A stretch of 64,000 nt of DNA from NCBI GenBank assembly GCA_033964015.1, contig CM066921.1:23417355-23481354 (forward strand), read 5' to 3'. The notes beneath the pieces are model-generated. The model made no database searches and was not told where the DNA came from. It saw nothing but the letters and a program-made list of their open reading frames with translations. The stretch's first letter is position 1; every line of letters starts with the position of its first letter. Shown here in pieces: positions 45,801 to 54,800 of this stretch. The DNA comes from Scolanthus callimorphus (Eukaryota; Cnidaria; Anthozoa; Actiniaria; Edwardsiidae). A program made the translations under genes and the position numbers.

Positions 45801-48800
45801 CCCAAGTTCTGCCGCAACATCACCATTCAAATATGTTCTGGTACTACAGTCATCTAACAGGGCGTTAACCTTTATTTGTTTATCTCCACTTATCAAGATT
45901 ACAGGTACAGTTCTGAGAGCTACAAATTCTCTGGGTTCAGTATCAGTTGACAACGTAGTGGCGTGGACTCTATCTCTTTGTCTCTCTTCAGGGGGGAACT
46001 TGGAGGTTCAGGGACTGGCGGTCCTCTCTTATTATCATCTGGGTCCAGGTCACGATTTTCTAGATCCGCTGCTCTTGGTTGCGCCTCGCCCCTATTATCT
46101 GCTTTATCTTCATGCAATAACCGATGATGAGTAGACCTGCATCCTGAGAGCGCGCACACCCTACTACGAGAACATGTCTCCCCCGGTGACCCTCTGCGAG
46201 ACATCGAAAGCATAGTTTATGTTCCTTAGCAACTTCCCAACGCTTGCTAACACCCATCTTCTTATAGCTATCACACGCCCAAATCCCATGTTGCCCACTA
46301 AAAACTTTACATCCCTTGGTGTTTTCTTCTTGTCAGGGGGGTCCCCACCACTGAAAAATGTTCTCTCCTTGGGGGCCCTCCCTTGTCCCTTCTAACAACC
46401 TCCTTGCGCAACCCGGTAATAGTTTCTGATGCTGTCGTAAGAAGCTCAGCCTCCCTCTCAAGGAATTCTCCCAGTACCCTCACATTTTCCTCCCTCTTAT
46501 GATCACACACCCACTGTTTGTACTTAGCCAAAAGATTCTTGTTCATTTTACGCTGAATGTTTATGTACAGAGACCCATTCCCAAGTTCACTCTGTTGCCC
46601 TGCTTTGGTCAGGTTTACTTCTATGGCATCTAGCAATTCTACAAATTTCTCGATATCTCTTTCATGTCCTTCTCTGATTGGTCTGAATTCATCCAATTCT
46701 TCTAAGCGCAATGTCAATGCTCTACGTACCCCACCATATTTACGCTCTAAGCGAGTCTTAGCGGTTTCATAAGCTGCTTCGGAAAACCCCAAACTCTCAA
46801 CCACCTTTAGTGGTTCCCCCTGTAAACACTCGCGTAGACGCAAAAGCTTATACTCGGGCGTGCCATTTGCTTTATCAACACAACTCTCAAATGCTGCTTT
46901 CCAGCTCTCATAATTCTTCTTGTTACCATAAAATTTGGGAATATTCACTCTCTTAAGCGAATGGTCAATACAAGATCTCTCAGAGGTGGACTGGGACTGG
47001 TAATGGTTGGGAAGGGTACATGGGGGGCTTTGACTGGCACTGGGTATTTGGGTTCTCTCTTGGTGTTCTGGTAACTGATAACTATGGAGTGGGGTCATTA
47101 CTGGGACTGTCATAGGACTTTGTTGCACACTGGAGGACTGGGGTTGGCTTGATGGACTTGGATGGGGCCCCTGTGTGGGGCATGGTGATGGTATAGTGGG
47201 ATATACAATGGATGACGGTTCTTGAGTGGGAACAGAACATTGATAATACTGGGTATTCACAGACGATTGGTGAACTCTGGAATCAGATCCTCTAACATAT
47301 TGTGATAATGAAGGGCTGATTGACACAGGTGCTACGGGTGCATCCTTAGGGGGCAATAATTGGGTCGCAGGGGAATCAACTTTAGGCTTGGGATTTTGAC
47401 TGGAAATTGGGGTAGAGGAAATTACTTCTTCAGACAAAACTTCCTTCACCCTCTCCCCAAGGTCTCTACTTTGACTATCCTTTACCCCCCCTGGCAGCTT
47501 GTAGCTCTTTATTCATGCCCTTTTCTATGGCAGCAAACGTTTTCTCTAATTCCCTTGAAATTTCCAACAGTTCCTTTTCTCTTCTCGAAAGTTCTTCCCC
47601 TAACTCAACTCTACTTTGCTCGGATTTGCTCAATTCAGGCTTCGAAACAGTTCTACTCGACGATAATCTGGCAAAAAATTCATTCACTGATGAATCTACT
47701 TCATTAAAGTCAACTTCTATAGAATTAAGCTCTGTCTCGATGGTTTTCAACTTCTCTGTTTCCATGTTCTCTCCAAGCAAGCTTCTAAATTTCCGTACGC
47801 CTCCACGACGTTCTCAAAGGCGTCTGCCAAATCTCCGAGCTTGTCTAATACTGTTATTCTAGTCTCACCTTTCTCCAGTGAAGCAAGGACTTTGGTTTTC
47901 GCGCGAGTGTAAGCACCTTTTGCAAATGCCTTATCTTTTCTCGACTTTCTTTCGCGTTTGGCCCTCTCCATTTCTCTGTTCCGATCTCCAAATCCTCCAA
48001 AACTCTTGACAAACCTTGCTCTGCTACCAGACAATGTCGTTAACACAACATTTTATTAGGATCTTCACTCGATCTTCTGACAAAACGAATTTCTCCTGCG
48101 AAACTATCGAAGATCCGAACGTACAGGAAACGTGTTACAATTCTCTCTCCTGCGCATGCGCGCGTCACAGGCATCCCACCGTAACACAGGTAGCCCGGTC
48201 TAAATCAATACAATACATTTCAATAAAGTCTCTTAACGGCCTAGATAGTCTCTACAACAACAATCATAAGATTTTTTCTTTCACACAAGATCTTTTCCCT
48301 TGAAACTTAGAATATAACATGCTTATCATGGAGCTTGTGTGGTTTATCTTCAGATAACGAACCTCCACGGATAACGTGCCCGGACGACAAAGTCACAAAC
48401 ACTTCCTATCGTAAACCATACGCTGACCTGACATGGGCAGAACCAACCGTGAACGACAACTCCAAGGATGTAGACCCTCAAGCTGAGCTAGTTATCACAT
48501 CAGATTACAAATCGCCTCACAAGTTCAACATCGGCAAGACTTTGGTACGATACACCGTCACCGACAGCGTAGGACTTAAATCCCATTGCAGTTTTAGAGT
48601 TAATGTCCAAGGTAATAGCATGCTGCAAGAGGCAGTTTATTTTGTTTATTTCTCCCTTTTTTGTTTATTTTTGTTATTTCGTTTGATTGTTATTTCCGCT
48701 TCTAAGTACAGCAGTAGAAGCAAGGGGCCTTTTCAATGCTTGCTCAGGTGCTTTTAAACTTACATTGAACTTGCTACAAAATAACGATGGGTATGGCTGA

Positions 48801-51800
48801 ACAATTTATTCTGCACTTTACCAAGCTTTACCAACGTTTTTACATTCCCCAACATTTTAATAATATGAAGACAAAGACCAAACAGAAACAGGATCTAACG
48901 TTTCGGACATTTATGTCTGTCCTTCATCAGGGCCGTTACAAAAACAAGTTGTTTCTATAACGCGTATAAACTATGAGGCGCGCGCGATATGGAAAATGAG
49001 CGCGCGGTGTAATACACACTTATCCAAGGCAAACAAAAAAGGGGGAACAACCAAACGAAAAACGGGGGAATAAAAAAAATGTAATAATAAGCAATTATTG
49101 GATGAGGTTTTTGTGATTTCCAGAATAAACAATGTCGAGACAAGTGGAATCAGGCGAGGCCGTAAGGCCGAGCCTGATTCCACTTGGCGAGATATTGTTT
49201 ATTCTGGAAATCACAAAAACCGAATTCAATAATTGTTTTATTATACATTGATTCAGTGAAAATACTTTTTTTCTGTCAAGCAATTTCTTTTACACAAGCG
49301 CCTTGTTAAATAGGGGAAACATTCAAGGGCTGTAGTCCCATGAAACATTGCGGGCGTAGGATCAAGAATCAGCTAGCTGATTCTTCAAGAATCAGCATGC
49401 TGATTCTTGGAGACCCTTAAAGTGCGTGATTCCCAAAGTAAATCGCGCGCTTTTAGCCAATCAGAATCGAGATAGTGAGTTCAATGTATAATAATTGTAA
49501 TTATAATCAAATTAGATTTCTTCTCGCAGGTTGAGGCCATGTCTTGAGCTTCTCAATCCAGTAGCCATCAACTGACAACAGATCTTCCGCCTTAGTGCAC
49601 TTGACCTACAGATTAGGATAGCAGTCCTCCCAATAGAGCACACGAAGAGTGTAGTACATGATTCTTTGCAATAACGTATCATGTGATGACACCAACTATG
49701 TTCTACTTGTGTCAGATCTGGAGCCACCATACGTGACGTCATGTCCTCCTGATCAGGAACACGAGATTTCGTCAGGGACAACAATGCGTATCAACTGGGA
49801 TAAACCAGAGTTCGGTGATAACTCGGGGATCCCGCCTCGGTATCTAAAACCAAATCGTCATCCGACATCTTCAGTATTGGTACAGAAGTGGTTGTTTACA
49901 CCGCAACTGACAATGACGATAACTCCAATACGGAATGCGCCTTCAAGATTGTCATCAAAGGTAAACATACACCGAGATCCCTTGATTGTAATTGGTTCAG
50001 TTTCTCGCTGGTTCGCGGAATGGAATTTATTTCCAGTATCTGGCTGGCCACCGCTCGAAGGCTTGATATATTGCTTATAATCTTAAGATGGAAAATACAC
50101 AATTCCTGAAGTTTCATATGCCCAAAACTGTTGCCTCTGCCTTGAAAGTGCTGACCTCGTCCTCTAGCCATTTGCTAATTGTAATTCTGAACTATGGATT
50201 GAGTTGACTGACTTTGTTGACCGTCGCCTTAGAACTTTGTTGCTTTACTAAATGCATGGACTATTTTATTGGGAATGTTTATGAGTTACATTGTAAATCA
50301 AAGCCTGACAGAGATTTGATGAAATTTTTAAAGAATGAACAACAAATTTTAAAAGATCGAGATAATTGGTACCTCATGTCGACTCATGCCGAATGTGCCG
50401 AATGCGTAAAAAGAAGCTTGTCTTGTGACATCTTTCATCTGGTCATCTGTAGTGACATCTTTCATCTAGTCATCTGTATAGCGACATCTTTCATCTGGTC
50501 ATCTGTAGTGACATCTTTCATCTAGTCATCTTTATAGCGACATCTTTCATCTGGTCATCTGTAGTGACATCTTTCATCTAGTCATCTTTATAGCGACATC
50601 TTTCATCTGGTCATCTGTAGTGACATCTTTCATCTAGTCATCTTTATAGTGACATCTTTCATCTGGTCATCTGTGGTGGCATCAAAACAGCTTTAAGTAA
50701 CTGTCGACGGCGTCACAGACTCAAATAAGGTGACAGAAAGTTTTTTTTTGCAGTAAAGGATGTAAAAAGTGGCCTGCCCCAAGAAACGGAGCGTTAGCCT
50801 GTAGCTCGATAGGTGGCGGAAGCGAATACTGTCAAGCTCAGTGCCAGAACGATCGCGACTTCGCCTTCCCGCCAGACGTAACCTACCTATGCTCTCAAGC
50901 GATGTGGAGGGGCTTTCCATCTAGCACAGCGTACACAAGTAAAACAGTAAAGCCATGGCCGGACTGCACATGTAAGTGAGCTACAATCGCCAATCGCCTA
51001 TCGCAACATTGAATTTTGAGGTCGCGTAGCAATGCATACAATGATAAGAACGCTTAAATAATAGAGGGCGAGTTTTGATCATTATGTTTTGTATTATTTT
51101 TCTAGTGCGTTACCAGCCCGGAAAAGCCCAAATGTCATTCAGCTCCTCATTTTACTATTATTCCGGTGACTGTAACAGCGCAGAAGCACAAAGCCAAATC
51201 AGAAGCAACTTTATCAGTGTGACTAACCATCCAATGCTCATGATGATTGGAATTTCGTGTCAGACCCAGCCAGCCGCTTGTGATGTGGCTAATATAAAAG
51301 TGTATTGCGGAGAGACGGATAAGACGAAGCGACGGCGACGAGCTGCAGTCAGGGGGGTTTACATTAAGGTATGAAGAGATGGTGCATCCCAGGATTTAAA
51401 AAGCTCTGTATGTAAAATTCGATCATCAAAATTACTGATACTGGCCTCCGTTGGCCACCATATTTAAAGAGCTACTCACAGGGTTTGACCTATATTTTGA
51501 CTAAAATGGTAGCATATAGTTGAAAGTGGTACAAATGATATGTATTGTGGTGAAATCTCTGCAGGTTGATTTCGTTGCTTCTGCAAAGTCGTCTTCAACA
51601 AGCCTCTCTGACTTGGAAAACATCTTGTTAAAAGATTCTACGCCAGTGCTCACTAGCTCAATTAAAACCATCGACTGGAGCCCACTTCGTACAAGTGCAG
51701 GTACTGTGGCGTGTAACCCGGGGGTTTTTCAAAGTTAAAATGGGGAGGAAAATCTTTCAAAAACACCTCGACATGACAGAGGGAATGACCAAAATGAAAT

Positions 51801-54800
51801 GTCTAATACCACCATATTTCAATATATAAGCTCACGATTCCGTATATGAGGAGTTTTTATGACCAAAAGCTTAATTCCAAATTTTTAAGAAATTTGAAAA
51901 ATATGAATTGTAGATATGATTGAACGAATTTTCATAATTCCTGATCAAAGTATTAATTCTCCCATAAAATGACTCAGAAACCAAAGTTAATAACCTAATG
52001 GCTAATTGCATTTTTAAACCGCACAGGGGGATTGAGGACCTCCCTCAGAAAGATCCCCTTCCCTGGAATTTCCACTCGTGAATCAGACTCGATCCCCTGG
52101 AATTTCCAGCCTCATAAAGGACCCCTCCCCTGGAATTTCCTTTTTTTTTCTGGCGAAATACCCCCGGAACGTCTATTTTGGGATAAAATGCCCCCGGAAA
52201 GTCACCTTTTTACCCCCTCCCCTTGGAATATCAGTCACACGTATGTCACACCCCCTCCCGTGGAATTTCCAGAGTCCAATACAACCCTCCGCCCCCCGGT
52301 GCGGTTTAAAAATGCAATCAGCCAATATGTCATAGACGGATCCATTAGAAAAAACGTCATTTTCGATATTTTTTTCCATGGAATGGAAATTCCAGGAAAT
52401 GAAGATGGAAATTCCAGGGGATCGGGTCTGATTCACGAGTCTGTAAGCTTCTCTGCGTTAACCAGACTTTACTATTTTAAATTTAGGGATTTCAGCAGGT
52501 CATTTTCGCTCTGTCCCTCACACTTTCTGAAACTTTTTTCTACTCTAAATTGTTTCTAAGGGCGCCAAGAATTATATTGCAGTTTTCAATAATTCTGAGG
52601 ATATTTGACATTATAATCCCCTAAAGACCTTTTATTTTTTACCTGATTTTGCTTGGCTAGACCCTTAAACAATACCGATTTCAGCACATTTGATATACTG
52701 TCTGTCTATTGAATATAAAATATTACTCTTCACAGATATGTTGTATTTGTTGTCTTGCAGACCTTGAGTTCAAAACATCCACCCTTACCAAACCACACGC
52801 CTACTGCTCAGATCAGGGAGCCGTTGTTGGCAGGTGTAACTCGTTCCAGACTGACTGCGTTAAGAACAAGAGACCTCAGTCTCTGTGCTCCTGCAATTCG
52901 GCCAGTGGATCTCTCCAGAAATGCAGTGAGTAAATGTAAATATAGAGACCGACACTCCAGACTCGTAGCCCGTAAGCTGAACCACGCTGGATCTCACGTC
53001 GTCAATGGCTGCCAAGCTGTCGTAAGCACTGTCACTGGGGATGGTCACTCCCCGCGTCTTAGTGGTTCTTTAACGTCCCTCTGGTCCAGGTAGTGCATAT
53101 GAGATAAGACATGACCTACGGTTCTGCGTCCTTATCCCAAAAGACGCGAAGGTCTAACTATTTTCAGATGTTGGAACAGCCTACAGCACCTTTCATTAAT
53201 GTTCCTTGGGACCCGCCTGGTGGTGCGTGAGCCACGTAGACACAATAATGCAGACCTGAGAAGAGCAAACAGACCTTCACTGTATCCAACTAATAGCCAC
53301 GCAATCCTCTCCTTTTTTTATAGAAATTAGTTCTGCTAATCTGCTATGGAAGCGCTTGCACTCGTAGCCATTCCTCCCGTTGTGGTGATCGCTCCTCTTC
53401 AACTTGTTTTGCAACAATGTTGCACAACAAGTTGAGCATTTAGTTGTCCTTTTACTTCGTCAAATGCCTTCAATGACTAAAACCCCTTTTATGCAACTAA
53501 ATCTCACCAAACAAGTAGAAAAATTGCGACCTTTGATATCTGTTAATTTCGGGCCTTGAACAGAGCCTCCCTCCGCAGCATGAGGAGCTGGGGAACTGCG
53601 GTTACAACAATGTACTGTCACCATCATCACCAATTAATCAAAACTAATCATTCTCATTGGGAATAATAAATAGATCTTCGACTATTTAGAAAAGACCCTG
53701 AGAGTTGGTCCGGACGGAGTTTGAGCCCCCAACATCTCGCAGAACAGCCCACTGCGCTAACCGATCTGCGGGGTCGTTCTCATACGAAATCCAGAAAAAA
53801 GAAACAATGACTTTCAGTGCCGCGGCTCACACTGTATAATGCCGGGACAAATAATTTTGACACGAAAGATCCAGACTAGACTTAAAGGGAGCCTGTCACG
53901 CAACTGCGCAGCTGTTCTGCGCATCTCTAAAATCAAAGAAGTATCCCAGTATCGTCCTGTAAGGAATGGCCAGCGAAGGCTAAACACCTCGAAAACTTAT
54001 CGTTTATAATCTCGCTTCTTCTCAATCTATCCGACCATACTTTTTAGCTTTACATATTACTGAATAGTTATCTGATAGGATGGTCTTATTAGTTTTGCTG
54101 ATAATTCAGTGATCGCTCCTGGAGCATGCGCGTATCATAAAAGGCTCCCTTTAACAAAAAAAAAAACGTAAATACTTTGAACACGTTTTGAAGTTTACAG
54201 CACAAACACGAGCAAAGGTCGTAAAACGACAAAAGTCAACGTTTCTGATGCTTAACGAATACAAAAACATGGCAATAAGTTATGGTCAGGGAAATCTGGA
54301 TTCGAACTCCTGAATCCAGCTCCTCGCTCCGAAGGGATTGAATCAAGTGAGCCCATTAGCATGTGCATGATTGTCATTGTCAGTGATCTTAAAACAACTA
54401 CAAATTATTCAGCATTCAATTTGACCTTCCGGCCGCCATTGTCGGAGCATTGAAGCTGTCACGGAAGCTTACATTTTGTGTTACATTTCATTATTTTAAT
54501 TACGAAGGATTCATTCTTAAGTAATCTATCTTTTGTGTTCACAGTCCGCTGCGCAGCTGGCACATTTTATGATGATTTGCACGAGAATTGTAAGAACTGC
54601 AAACCAGGAACGTACAGTCCAAGCGATGGCATGCTCCAGTGCTATGACTGCCCAGAGGGCTCCTGGACACTAGGAAACAAAGCAGCCAACTTTACGTCTT
54701 GCCGAGGTAAACGTCTGAGAAAAAGGAACACTGATCGAGTCACTCTGAACGTTAAGAGTTGGTCGGACCTCTCTAAACAGAACGATTTCCTTTATCAAAC

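Larger units (their letters stand above)
42308..48259 (-). mobile_element. BEL/Pao LTR retrotransposon, antisense in SVEP1 intron 6
   Basis: Two 225-bp LTRs (42308-42532 and 48035-48259) differ at about six sites. Both start TGTCGTTAACACAAC and end CTCTACAACA. The 5-bp duplication ACAAT flanks the element at 42303-42307 and 48260-48264. On the minus strand, next to the 5' LTR (48034 downwards), TGGTAGCAGAGC fits a tRNA primer site. Order of the minus-strand product is Gag-like DUF1759, zinc knuckle, aspartic protease DUF1758, RT, truncated RNase H, integrase, DUF5641. Multiple frameshifts and an RNase H deletion make it non-autonomous. No envelope gene is seen. Confidence 0.95.

Noticed and set aside
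42308..48259. Endogenous retrovirus
   Set aside because: Domain order and DUF1759/DUF1758/DUF5641 are BEL/Pao; no envelope frame is present.
50214..50525. 103-codon plus frame before exon 9
   Set aside because: The second half is the 28-bp minisatellite, the frame has no Cys pattern of the host protein, and it lies inside an intron.
52032..52559. 175-codon plus frame
   Set aside because: Made of the CCCTGGAATTTCC repeats and inverted arms of MITEs; PWNF recurrences reflect DNA repeats.
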